Positions 1-6,316 of a stretch of 9,098 nucleotides of DNA are shown here, one piece after another (position 1 is the stretch's first letter; each line of letters opens with the position of its first letter). Position numbers and translations under genes: made by a program. The notes under the pieces are model-generated. The model was not told where the DNA came from. It saw only the letters and a program-made list of their open reading frames with translations, and did not search any database. The stretch comes from Hyphomicrobiales bacterium (GTDB lineage Bacteria > Pseudomonadota > Alphaproteobacteria > Rhizobiales > Aestuariivirgaceae), in assembly GCA_026987255.1 (NCBI GenBank), contig JALSNA010000339.1, forward strand, positions 1-9,098. Reading direction: 5' to 3'.

Positions 1-18
1 CTTGGGGCCAAAAATGAT

Positions 19-67
19 GTCCTGCTGACGCCGGGCCGCCCCAAGTCAGCAGGACGCCTTGTTTTTC
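19..67. terminator. Rho-independent terminator, likely bidirectional
   Basis: An 11-bp perfect inverted repeat is seen: GTCCTGCTGAC at 19-29 and GTCAGCAGGAC at 45-55, with a 15-base GC-rich loop. On the plus strand it is followed by GCCTTG and a run of five T at 61-65. On the minus strand it is followed by ATCA and another run of five T (complement of 10-14). Both directions therefore have a stem plus a T tract. It most likely ends a plus-strand gene lying left of the window and backs up termination of the hemerythrin gene. The gene to the left is not visible, so the target is inferred. Confidence 0.6.
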
Positions 68-69
68 CT

Positions 70-117
70 GAAGAAAAGTATTTCCAGCCTGCCAGGCAGG
101 CTGGAAAACTTTTCTTC
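70..117. terminator. Long near-perfect hairpin, bidirectional terminator
   Basis: Positions 81-93 pair with 95-107 (13 bp), and 70-79 pair with 108-117 (10 bp); only A80 is bulged. The GC-rich core CCAGCCTGCC/GGCAGGCTGG is flanked by A-rich sequence on its left (GAAGAAAAGT) and T-rich sequence on its right (ACTTTTCTTC). This is the usual form of an intrinsic terminator working both ways. It lies 44 bases beyond the hemerythrin stop codon, so it probably ends that transcript, and it could also stop read-through from the left. Confidence 0.65.
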
Positions 118-161
118 ACGTCCGACCCTCAAGGGCCGCGCGGCGGGCGCCACCTGGCCGC

Positions 162-719
162 TCAGCTGCGCCCCTGTTCGCGCAGACGGCGCATGCGGGA
201 GAGCATTTGCCCGATATCCTCATCCGTCAGGCGTTTGCGCGCCAGCGGAATGAGGATGGTGTTCTCCCAGTGGATGTGCCGCCGGTAGTTCTCGAAGAAG
301 CCGCGCAGCATGTAGCCCAGCATGTCGGGGTTGTCCACCGCCTCTCCGGCCTCCATGCGCAGCAGGATGTCCACCACCTCTTCGGCGAAACCCAGGTCAT
401 TGACATGCTCCTCGCGCAGCCGGCCGATGATGTCATGGGCCATGTCGGCAGGCTCCACCCGCGCCAGCAGCAGCGGAAAGAGCGCCTCTTCCTCCTGCCT
501 GTGATGCAGCGGCATGTCCTGGCGCAGGCACAGGGCCGCCTTGCGGCACAGGGCCGGGGGCGCATTGCCCGGCAAGCCGTCGGCGATTTCCTCCAGCCAG
601 CCGCACATGCGCCATTGTGTCTCATGGTCGCGCAACAGCAGATCGAAGGGATCGTCCATGTCCCAGGCGCGGGGTTTTGCCGCCCCGGCGCGGTCTTTTT
701 CCCCGGAATATTGATTCAT
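162..719 (-). CDS. Hemerythrin HHE-domain protein
   Basis: A soluble 185-residue protein with one four-helix hemerythrin domain, a fold that binds a non-haem di-iron centre and reversibly binds O2, or in some members NO. No signal peptide or membrane segment is seen. The expected ligands appear in order: H32 (DHETQW), H72/H73 with E77 (LHHRQEEE, an HxxxE), H105 (REEH), and H148 with E152 (HIHWE, a second HxxxE). Residues 1-20 are polar and probably disordered. The start is the ATG at 719; no clear Shine-Dalgarno sequence precedes it. The next in-frame ATG, at 659 (residue 21), also lacks one, and upstream extension would need a TTG at 800. The gene is divergent from ccoN with 245 bases between the starts, and FNR/FixK-type boxes lie in that gap, so low-oxygen control is likely. 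The precise job (O2 store or delivery, NO binding, sensing) cannot be read from sequence. Family assignment is firm. Confidence 0.88.
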   Translation of the reverse strand: MNQYSGEKDRAGAAKPRAWDMDDPFDLLLRDHETQWRMCGWLEEIADGLPGNAPPALCRKAALCLRQDMPLHHRQEEEALFPLLLARVEPADMAHDIIGRLREEHVNDLGFAEEVVDILLRMEAGEAVDNPDMLGYMLRGFFENYRRHIHWENTILIPLARKRLTDEDIGQMLSRMRRLREQGRS

Positions 720-724
720 GTCAA
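711..724. promoter_or_regulatory. FNR/FixK-type box over the hemerythrin start codon
   Basis: TTGATTCATGTCAA matches the TTGA-N6-TCAA core of FNR/ANR/FixK sites at all eight core bases. By my rough estimate for random sequence, a perfect core is expected about 0.004 times in a 245-base gap. The site includes the hemerythrin ATG (717-719 on the minus strand). Its centre is about 247 bases from the ccoN start, far for direct activation of ccoN. It could repress the hemerythrin gene, or activate it if translation really begins at 659. Confidence 0.6.
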
Positions 725-786
725 TCTGGAGCGTTAAGATGGTCCGAACATCCTGTGTTGAATCGAGCAAACTGTCGCAGGACGCA

Positions 787-800
787 ATGACCCAGATCAA
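787..800. promoter_or_regulatory. FNR/FixK-type box upstream of ccoN
   Basis: ATGACCCAGATCAA matches the TTGA-N6-TCAA core at seven of eight bases. If it acts at the usual class II position (centre near -41.5), ccoN transcription would start near 835. A weak -10-like AGCAAT then sits at 824-829 and the leader is about 130 bases. In the other direction the same geometry gives a hemerythrin start near 752 with a 33-base leader. Control of cbb3 operons by FNR-family regulators is well known in alphaproteobacteria. The transcription starts are inferred. Confidence 0.55.
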
Positions 801-850
801 TCATGATGAAAATGTGTTAAGGAAGCAATTCAGGTCACGCATGGCTTGCA

Positions 851-929
851 GTCCGGTTGGCCAGTCGTGAAGGGGGATCTTCGCCCGGCGAGGGCGGGGT
901 TCGAGACAAACCGGGCCAAATTTGAACCC
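851..929 (+). promoter_or_regulatory. Structured ccoN leader with competing hairpins
   Basis: Several pairings are possible in the presumed 5' untranslated region of ccoN. Positions 851-858 (GTCCGGTT) can pair with 909-916 (AACCGGGC), enclosing a hairpin 876-902 with core CGCCC/GGGCG. Alternatively, 857-862 (TTGGCC) can pair with 914-919 (GGCCAA), and 897-905 (GGGTTCGAG) with 921-929 (TTTGAACCC). The last stem excludes the 876-902 hairpin. None of these covers the ribosome binding site at 953-960. No known riboswitch class is recognised, and part of this may be chance in GC-rich DNA. Confidence 0.3.
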
Positions 930-964
930 ATTGTTCTGAAACCAGATCGATAAGAGAGGGAAAG

Positions 965-2569
965 ATGGGGGTTACAATCAGACTGACGCAGATGGCCCTG
1001 CTTGGCGCGGGCGCCCTGTTGTCCATCTTCATGATGGCCAACGCGGTGGACACGCCCTTCGCCATCCATATGGGAATCTTCCTGATCGCGGCCGTTCTCG
1101 GCCTGATCTTCGTGGGCCGCTCCCTGGTGGGCGGCGTTCAGCCGCCCAGCCAGGATGAATATTTCGACACCGTGGTGCGCGCCGGCATCATCGCCACCGT
1201 CTTCTGGGGCGTCATCGGCTTCACCATGGGCGTCTACATCGCCTCCGAGCTGGCCTATCCCTGGCTCAACTTCGATGTTCCGTGGCTGAATTTCGGCCGC
1301 CTGCGCCCGGTGCACACCTCGGCGGTGATCTTCGCCTTCGGCGGCAACGGCCTCATCGCCACCTCGTTCTACGTGGTGCAGCGCACCAACAGGACGCGCC
1401 TGGCCTTCGGCAACCTGGCCTGGTTCGTCTTCTGGGGCTATCAGCTGTTCATCGTGCTGGCCGCCACCGGCTATGTCATGGGTGTGACCCAGGGCCGCGA
1501 ATACGCCGAGCCGGAGTGGTACGTCGACCTGTGGCTGACCATCGTCTGGGTGGCCTATTTCCTGGTGTTCTTCGGCACCCTGGTGAAGCGCAAGGTCTCC
1601 CACATCTACGTGGCCAACTGGTTCTATCTTTCCTTCATCGTGACCATTGCCATGCTGCATCTGGGCAACAACATGGCGGTGCCGGTGTCGTTCTTCGGCT
1701 ACAAGAGCTATTCGCTCTTCTCCGGCGCGCCGGACGCCATCACCCAGTGGTGGTATGGCCATAACGCGGTGGGCTTCTTCCTCACCGCCGGCTTCCTGGG
1801 CATGATGTATTACTTCGTGCCCAAGCGCGCCAACCGGCCGGTCTATTCCTACCGGCTGTCCATCGTCCATTTCTGGGCCCTGATCTTCACCTACATCTGG
1901 GCCGGGCCGCACCATCTGCACTACACCGCCCTGCCGGACTGGGTGCAGACGCTGGGCATGGTCATGTCCATCATCCTGTGGATGCCCTCCTGGGGCGGCA
2001 TGATCAACGGCCTGATGACGCTCTCCGGCGCCTGGGACAAGCTGCGCACCGATCCCATCCTGCGCATGATGGTGATCTCGGTGGCCTTCTACGGCATGTC
2101 CACCTTCGAGGGCCCGATGATGGCCATCAAGTCGGTCAACGCCCTGTCGCACTACACCGACTGGACCGTCGGCCACGTGCACTCCGGCGCCCTCGGCTGG
2201 GTCGGCATGATCACCATGGGCTCGGTCTATTACATCGTGCCCAAGCTGTGGAACCGCGCCCGGCTCTATTCCGAGACCCTGGTCAGCTGGCACTTCTGGC
2301 TGGCGACGCTGGGCATCGTGGTCTATGCCTCCTCCATGTGGGTGTCGGGCATCATGCAGGGCCTGATGTGGCGCGAATATGATGCCCAGGGCTTCCTGGT
2401 CTACTCCTTCGCGGAAACGGTGGAGGCCATGCATCCCTACTATGCGCTGCGCGCGCTGGGTGGCGCCTTCTACCTGGTTGGCGGCCTGCTCATGGCCTTC
2501 AACGTCTGGCAGACCATCAAGGGCAACATCCGGTCCGGCGAGGCTGTCGCCGAAGCGGCCCGGGCCTGA
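965..2569 (+). CDS. ccoN: cbb3-type cytochrome c oxidase subunit I (CcoN/FixN)
   Basis: The catalytic membrane subunit reduces O2 to water at a haem b3-CuB centre and pumps protons. It has 534 residues and roughly 14 hydrophobic segments. Visible ligands are H117 (RPVHTS, haem b), H266 (WWYGH, CuB), H316 and H317 (AGPHH, CuB), and H404 and H406 (GHVHSG, haems b3 and b). Y310, six residues before H316, corresponds to the tyrosine cross-linked to the CuB histidine in cbb3 enzymes. E382 (STFEGP) is the conserved acidic residue near haem b3. From H266 on, these sites are offset by a constant 59 from the Pseudomonas stutzeri numbering I recall, which indicates an N-terminal extension carrying an additional hydrophobic region (about residues 8-52), as in rhizobial FixN. 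The start ATG follows a strong GAGAGG (954-959). It is the first gene of ccoNOQP, 17 bases before ccoO. Confidence 0.98.
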   Translation: MGVTIRLTQMALLGAGALLSIFMMANAVDTPFAIHMGIFLIAAVLGLIFVGRSLVGGVQPPSQDEYFDTVVRAGIIATVFWGVIGFTMGVYIASELAYPWLNFDVPWLNFGRLRPVHTSAVIFAFGGNGLIATSFYVVQRTNRTRLAFGNLAWFVFWGYQLFIVLAATGYVMGVTQGREYAEPEWYVDLWLTIVWVAYFLVFFGTLVKRKVSHIYVANWFYLSFIVTIAMLHLGNNMAVPVSFFGYKSYSLFSGAPDAITQWWYGHNAVGFFLTAGFLGMMYYFVPKRANRPVYSYRLSIVHFWALIFTYIWAGPHHLHYTALPDWVQTLGMVMSIILWMPSWGGMINGLMTLSGAWDKLRTDPILRMMVISVAFYGMSTFEGPMMAIKSVNALSHYTDWTVGHVHSGALGWVGMITMGSVYYIVPKLWNRARLYSETLVSWHFWLATLGIVVYASSMWVSGIMQGLMWREYDAQGFLVYSFAETVEAMHPYYALRALGGAFYLVGGLLMAFNVWQTIKGNIRSGEAVAEAARA

Positions 2570-2586
2570 AGAGAGGGGAGTGAAAA

Positions 2587-3342
2587 ATGGGACTTTTTAA
2601 CAATCATGACAAGGTGGAACGCAGCGCGACGCTGCTTCTGATCCTGTCCTTCGTCGTCGTCACCGTCGGTGGCCTCGTCGAGATCGCGCCCCTGTTCTGG
2701 CTCGACAACACCATCGAGAAGGTCAAGGGCATGCGCCCCTACACGCCGCTGGAGCTGGCCGGGCGCAAGATCTACATCCGCGAGGGGTGCTACCTGTGCC
2801 ACTCGCAGATGATCCGTCCGTTCCGCGACGAGGTGGAGCGTTACGGTCATTACTCGCTGGCCGCGGAGAGCATGTATGATCATCCCTTCCAGTGGGGCTC
2901 CAAGCGCACCGGCCCGGATCTGGCCCGTGTGGGCGGCCGCTACTCCGACAAGTGGCACCGCGAGCACATGCACGATCCGCGTTCGGTGGTGCCCGAATCG
3001 GTCATGCCCGGATATCCCTTCCTGGCCAAGACCGAGCTCGACTATGAGCATATCGCCGATGACATGCGGACCAATGCCATTGTTGGCGTGCCCTATACGC
3101 AGGACATGATCAAGAATGCCAAGGCCGATGTCGTGGCCCAGGCCACGGGCGAGGATACCGAAGGGCTGGTCAAGCGCTATGGCCAGAAGACCTTCGGCAG
3201 CGCCGTTCCGCTCAAGGCGCGTGATTTCGACGGCAACCCGAAGAAAATCACCGAGCTGGACGCGCTCATCGCCTATCTGCAGATGCTCGGCACCCTCGTG
3301 GACTTCAAGACCTTCAAGCCCGAAGGCGAGAACCTGAGGTAA
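2587..3342 (+). CDS. ccoO: cbb3-type oxidase mono-haem subunit II (CcoO/FixO)
   Basis: A membrane-anchored cytochrome c of 251 residues that relays electrons from CcoP to the CcoN haems. One uncleaved N-terminal membrane helix spans about residues 14-38, followed by a periplasmic domain. The haem c site is C68-Y-L-C71-H72 within [10 protein letters not shown], and the likely axial ligand is M140 in [10 protein letters not shown]. The stretch [20 protein letters not shown] (101-120) is typical of the family. The length is at the upper end of the usual 200-250 residues; extra residues lie between the methionine ligand and the C-terminal helix (about 160-215). GAGGGGAG sits six bases before the ATG. 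It lies 17 bases after ccoN and five before ccoQ, so co-transcription is near certain. Confidence 0.97.
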   Translation: MGLFNNHDKVERSATLLLILSFVVVTVGGLVEIAPLFWLDNTIEKVKGMRPYTPLELAGRKIYIREGCYLCHSQMIRPFRDEVERYGHYSLAAESMYDHPFQWGSKRTGPDLARVGGRYSDKWHREHMHDPRSVVPESVMPGYPFLAKTELDYEHIADDMRTNAIVGVPYTQDMIKNAKADVVAQATGEDTEGLVKRYGQKTFGSAVPLKARDFDGNPKKITELDALIAYLQMLGTLVDFKTFKPEGENLR

Positions 3343-3347
3343 GGGCA

Positions 3348-3509
3348 ATGACCTATGAAACAGTGGCGCACTACGCCGGCTCCATAGCCACCGTGGTTTT
3401 TGGCCTGTTCTTCATCGGAGTGCTGATTTTCGTATTCCGCCCCGGAGCAACCAGGACCTACGAGGAGCTGGCGAAGACGCCCCTGGATGACGACGAGATC
3501 AAGGACTGA
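3348..3509 (+). CDS. ccoQ: cbb3-type oxidase small subunit (CcoQ/FixQ)
   Basis: A 53-residue single-span membrane protein beginning MTYETVAHYAGS. One hydrophobic helix spans about residues 12-30 and is followed by the family signature FRPGA (30-34) and an acidic cytoplasmic tail (TYEELAKTPLDDDEIKD). CcoQ is known to stabilise the assembled oxidase, especially the CcoP association; it carries no cofactor. Length and layout are normal for the family. GAGG and AAGGG lie upstream of the ATG. It sits five bases after the ccoO stop and five before the ccoP start, the usual operon position. At 53 codons it is easily missed by automatic gene calling. Confidence 0.95.
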   Translation: MTYETVAHYAGSIATVVFGLFFIGVLIFVFRPGATRTYEELAKTPLDDDEIKD

Positions 3510-3514
3510 AAAAC

Positions 3515-4405
3515 ATGGCCAATCCTGAAAGAGATGAAGTCACCGGGACGGAAACGACCGGTCACGAATGGGACGGCATCAAGGAGCTCAATACGCCGCT
3601 GCCGCGCTGGTGGGTGTGGACATTCTACGCCACCATAATCTGGGGCATCGGCTACATGATCGCCTATCCCGCCATCCCTCTGGCGCATACCAATACCAAG
3701 GGCGTGCTGGGCACCACCAACCGCAGCGAGCTGAAAGCCGAGATGAAGGCCGCCGAGGCCGCCAAGGGCAAGTTCCTCGCCAAGATGAAGAAAATGTCGG
3801 TCGAGGAGATCGCCAAGGATCCCGAAATGCGCGAATTCGCCGTGCATGCGGGCAAGGCGGCTTTCAAGGTCAATTGCGTCTCCTGCCACGGCTCGGGCGC
3901 GCAAGGGGCCTATGGCTATCCCAACCTCAATGACGATGACTGGCTCTGGGGCGGCACGCTGGAGGATATCCACTATACGATCACCAATGGCGTGCGCTAC
4001 AATCCCGACAGCAACGAGGATACCCGCACCTCCGACATGCCCACCTTCGGAGGCCCTGACGGCACCCTCACGCCCGAGCAGATCGATGCCGTGGCCGAAT
4101 ATGTCCTGAAGCTCTCCGGGCAGAAACACGACGAGGCCAAGGCCGCCGAGGGCGACAAGATCTTCCACGGCGATGCCGGCTGCAACGGCTGTCATGGCGA
4201 CAAGGGCGAGGGCATCAAGGATGTTGGCGGGCCGCGCCTGGCCGACAAGATCTGGCTCTACAAGGGCGACAAGGCCTCCATTGTCTCCCAGATCAGCAAG
4301 CCCAAGCATGGCGTCATGCCGGCCTGGAAGAGCCGTCTGGACGATGCCACCATCAAGGCCCTGACCGTCTACGTCCACTCCCTGGGCGGCGGCGCGAAGT
4401 CCTGA
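3515..4405 (+). CDS. ccoP: cbb3-type oxidase di-haem subunit III (CcoP/FixP)
   Basis: A di-haem cytochrome c of 296 residues that accepts electrons from soluble or membrane cytochrome c and hands them to CcoO. The cytoplasmic N-terminus holds the typical HEWDGIKELNTPLPRWW (17-33). One membrane helix spans about 33-52, and the rest is periplasmic. A Lys/Ala/Glu-rich helical linker (about 71-117) precedes two cytochrome c domains. Haem 1 is C121-V-S-C124-H125, probably with M175 (SDMPTFGG); haem 2 is C223-N-G-C226-H227, probably with M268 (GVMPAW). Length is normal for the family. AAGGA at 3501-3505, inside the end of ccoQ, is a plausible ribosome binding site. It is the last gene of the structural operon. 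Confidence 0.97.
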   Translation: MANPERDEVTGTETTGHEWDGIKELNTPLPRWWVWTFYATIIWGIGYMIAYPAIPLAHTNTKGVLGTTNRSELKAEMKAAEAAKGKFLAKMKKMSVEEIAKDPEMREFAVHAGKAAFKVNCVSCHGSGAQGAYGYPNLNDDDWLWGGTLEDIHYTITNGVRYNPDSNEDTRTSDMPTFGGPDGTLTPEQIDAVAEYVLKLSGQKHDEAKAAEGDKIFHGDAGCNGCHGDKGEGIKDVGGPRLADKIWLYKGDKASIVSQISKPKHGVMPAWKSRLDDATIKALTVYVHSLGGGAKS

Positions 4406-4416
4406 TGCGGGCTTGT

Positions 4417-4439
4417 GCCCCGCGCCGCTGCGCGCGGGC
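4417..4439 (+). terminator. GC hairpin directly after ccoP
   Basis: CCCGCGC (4419-4425) pairs with GCGCGGG (4432-4438) around a six-base loop, 13 bases after the ccoP stop codon. There is no T run immediately after it. It may protect the 3' end of the ccoNOQP transcript or act together with the next hairpin; on its own it is a weak intrinsic terminator. Confidence 0.3.
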
Positions 4440-4456
4440 TGAAGTAACAAGATTTT

Positions 4457-4487
4457 CAAGGGGATGGCGCCTGTGCGCCATCCCTTG
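4457..4487 (+). terminator. Hairpin ending the ccoNOQP operon
   Basis: CAAGGGGATGGCGC (4457-4470) pairs with GCGCCATCCCTTG (4475-4487), a 13-bp stem with one bulged G and a CTGT tetraloop. It is by far the strongest fold between ccoP and ccoG. The downstream bases (GCCATGTCAGG) lack a T tract, so termination may be partial or need Rho, or the hairpin may only block 3' decay. It suggests that ccoNOQP and ccoGHI transcripts are at least partly separate. Confidence 0.5.
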
Positions 4488-4565
4488 GCCATGTCAGGTG
4501 AGGGGCGCTTTCCAAGCTGCGAAAAGGCCGCGCGGCATCTTGTCCCCATCGGCTTTCATGGCCGG

Positions 4566-4600
4566 GTTTTAAGTAACATTATCACAGATATATTTTACAA
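4566..4600 (+). promoter_or_regulatory. AT-rich island, possible ccoG promoter
   Basis: In GC-rich surroundings this 35-base stretch is strongly AT-rich. It contains TATATT (4589-4594) as a possible -10 and a weak TTTTAA (4567-4572) 16 bases earlier as a possible -35. It sits about 150 bases before the ccoG start and after the hairpins that follow ccoP. The assignment rests on composition and position only. Confidence 0.35.
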
Positions 4601-4741
4601 CTCTGCCACCTGTGGATTGAGCAGGCCGGATGCTCCGCTCTAGCCGGAGGTGCCGCTTGCGTGAATGCATGAATCCAGAGCAAGGCAGTCAATCTTCTCC
4701 CCGCCGCCGCCGCGCGGGAGCAACCGCAAAAGGGCCACGTC

Positions 4742-6253
4742 ATGGTCGAAGTCGTGAACACCGTCAACAAGGACACCAAACCCGCCGCCCAGAAGCAGGC
4801 GCATGATCAGTCCGATACCGGAAAGATGTATGCCGCCCGCCGCAAGGTCTACCCCAAGTCCGTCTCCGGCAAGTTCCGCCGCATGAAGTCCATCATCGCC
4901 TTCATCGCCCTGGCGGTGTTCTTCATCACCCCCTGGCTGCGCTGGGACCGCGGCCCCGGCATGCCCGATCAGGCGGTGCTCATCGACCTGGCCCACCGCC
5001 GTTTCTACATCTTCTGGATCGAGATCTGGCCGCAGGAGTTCTACTATGTGGCGGCCTTGCTCATCATGGCCGGCATCGGCCTGTTCATCCTCACCGCCAT
5101 GTTCGGCCGCGCCTGGTGCGGTTACGGCTGCTGGCAGACGGTCTGGACCGACCTGTTCATGCATGTGGACCGTCTCATCGAGGGCGACCGCAACGCCCAG
5201 ATGCGCCTCGACAAGGCCCCCTGGACGGCGCAGAAGATCGCCAAGCGGGTGATCAAATACGCCATCTGGGCCATCATCGCCTATGGCACTTCGCTGACCT
5301 TCACCCTCTATTTCGCCGATGCCCCCACCCTGGTGAAGCAGATCTTCACCGGTCAGGCCCCCTCGGTGGCCTATTCCACCATCGCCATAATGGGCACCAT
5401 CACCCTGGTCTTTGCCGGCTTCATGCGCGAGCAGGTCTGCATCTACATGTGCCCCTGGCCACGCATCCAGGGCGCCATGGTCGATGAAGACACCCTCATG
5501 GTGACCTACAACGACTGGCGCGGCGAGCCGCGCGGCTCCAAGCGCGACCACAAGAAGCATCCCGAAATCAGCTATGGCGACTGCATCGACTGCGGCCTGT
5601 GCCATGCCGTCTGCCCCACCGGCATCGACATCCGCGATGGCCAGCAGCTGGCCTGCATCACCTGCGCGCTGTGCATCGATGCCTGCGATTCGGTCATGGA
5701 AAAGATCGGCAAGCCCCATGGCCTGATCTCCTATTCCAACCTCTCCACCTACAACGACCACACCACCGGCAAGGATGTGAACTTCACCTGGCGCAGCTTC
5801 ATCCGTCCGCGCACCTTGGTCTATCTCACCGTCTGGACGCTGATCGCCACCGCCTTGTTCCTGCACCTGACCTTCCGCGACCGGCTGCAGATCAACATCG
5901 TCCATGACCGCAACCCCCTCTATACGCAATTGTCCAATGGCGAACTGCGCAATGGCTATACGGTGCGCCTGCTCAACATGCAGCTGGAGCCGCGCATCTT
6001 CCGCATCCGCATTTCCGGCCTGCCGGGCGCGAAAATGACCATCAACGGCATCGACAAGCCGCCCGCGGAGGTCTTCGAGGTGCCGGTGGCCGGCAACAAG
6101 GCGCGCGCCTTGAAGATCTATGTCACCGCCGATCCGGACAAGCTGAAGCCGGATGAAAACGAGCTGACCTTCAGCATCGAGGCGCTGGGCAAGGACGGCT
6201 CGGTGGCCGAAAAGACGCAAAAGACAACTGTCTTCGCGGTGCCGCGCAAATAG
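4742..6253 (+). CDS. ccoG: CcoG/FixG membrane iron-sulfur cupric reductase
   Basis: A membrane ferredoxin-like protein of 503 residues. The family reduces Cu(II) to Cu(I) for cbb3 oxidase assembly, as shown for Rhodobacter CcoG. About five membrane segments are seen (near 51-65, 101-121, 168-190, 211-228 and 354-376). Two [4Fe-4S] motifs follow: C281/C284/C287/C291 (CIDCGLCHAVCP) and C305/C308/C311/C315 (CITCALCIDACD). Membrane cysteine pairs are C126/C130 (WCGYGCWQ) and C233/C237 (CIYMCP). The C-terminal 120 residues form the periplasmic Ig-like FixG domain. Oddly, the first pair reads CxxxCW where CxxxCP is expected. The start at 4742 follows AAGGG (4729-4733) at eight bases; a polar cytoplasmic N-terminus of about 48 residues is normal. 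It leads the maturation operon, with ccoH 63 bases downstream. Confidence 0.96.
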   Translation: MVEVVNTVNKDTKPAAQKQAHDQSDTGKMYAARRKVYPKSVSGKFRRMKSIIAFIALAVFFITPWLRWDRGPGMPDQAVLIDLAHRRFYIFWIEIWPQEFYYVAALLIMAGIGLFILTAMFGRAWCGYGCWQTVWTDLFMHVDRLIEGDRNAQMRLDKAPWTAQKIAKRVIKYAIWAIIAYGTSLTFTLYFADAPTLVKQIFTGQAPSVAYSTIAIMGTITLVFAGFMREQVCIYMCPWPRIQGAMVDEDTLMVTYNDWRGEPRGSKRDHKKHPEISYGDCIDCGLCHAVCPTGIDIRDGQQLACITCALCIDACDSVMEKIGKPHGLISYSNLSTYNDHTTGKDVNFTWRSFIRPRTLVYLTVWTLIATALFLHLTFRDRLQINIVHDRNPLYTQLSNGELRNGYTVRLLNMQLEPRIFRIRISGLPGAKMTINGIDKPPAEVFEVPVAGNKARALKIYVTADPDKLKPDENELTFSIEALGKDGSVAEKTQKTTVFAVPRK

Positions 6254-6267
6254 GTGTAAGGTGGGCA

Positions 6268-6292
6268 GGGCAGGGCGCCTTGCGTCCTGCCC
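6268..6292 (+). other. Intercistronic hairpin between ccoG and ccoH
   Basis: GGGCAGGGCG (6268-6277) pairs with CGTCCTGCCC (6283-6292), a 10-bp stem with one G-U pair and a five-base loop. A direct repeat of GGGCA at 6263 allows a shifted alternative. There is no T run after it, and it ends 14 bases before the ccoH ribosome binding site. It could adjust message stability or ccoH translation; it is unlikely to be a full terminator. Confidence 0.35.
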
Positions 6293-6306
6293 GCGCCAAC
6301 ATGAAT

Positions 6307-6310
6307 GGAG
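6307..6310 (+). promoter_or_regulatory. Ribosome binding site deciding the ccoH start
   Basis: GGAG lies six bases before the ATG at 6317. The in-frame ATG at 6305 overlaps this site and has no such motif upstream, so translation very likely starts at 6317. Confidence 0.65.
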
Positions 6311-6316
6311 CTGCTC

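Larger units (their letters stand above)
4406..4741. other. 336-base gap between ccoP and ccoG
   Basis: The gap holds two GC hairpins directly after ccoP and an AT-rich island at 4566-4600 that may be the ccoG promoter. A 50-codon plus-strand reading frame (4491-4643) has no ribosome binding site and no recognisable product. No FNR/FixK-type box of at least seven of eight core bases was found by eye within the gap. No RNA gene is recognised. Confidence 0.6.

Noticed and set aside
1..45. CTTGGGG (1-7) pairing with CCCCAAG (39-45) as an antiterminator
   Set aside because: It does not displace the 19-55 stem except at its last base, so it gives no convincing switch.
720..800. Extension of the hemerythrin gene to a TTG at 800
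   Set aside because: It would need a TTG start lying on the FNR-type box at 787-800 and adds residues unlike the family; the ATG at 719 already covers the whole domain.
830..2434. Minus-strand open frame of 534 codons opposite ccoN, the same length as CcoN
   Set aside because: Equal length is coincidence. The product is His/Gly/Asp-rich shadow sequence, and ccoN has all its ligands in the plus-strand frame.
4582..4592. Short TATC-ACA-GATA palindrome in the AT-rich island as an operator
   Set aside because: Only four bases per arm; no known regulator site is recognised and chance is likely.
4491..4643. 50-codon plus-strand frame in the ccoP-ccoG gap
   Set aside because: No ribosome binding site, no membrane helix or motif, and it runs across the AT-rich probable promoter.
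4754..4767. GTGAACACCGTCAA, a seven-of-eight FNR-type core
   Set aside because: It lies inside the first codons of ccoG, downstream of any promoter. Several such matches are expected by chance in a window of this size.
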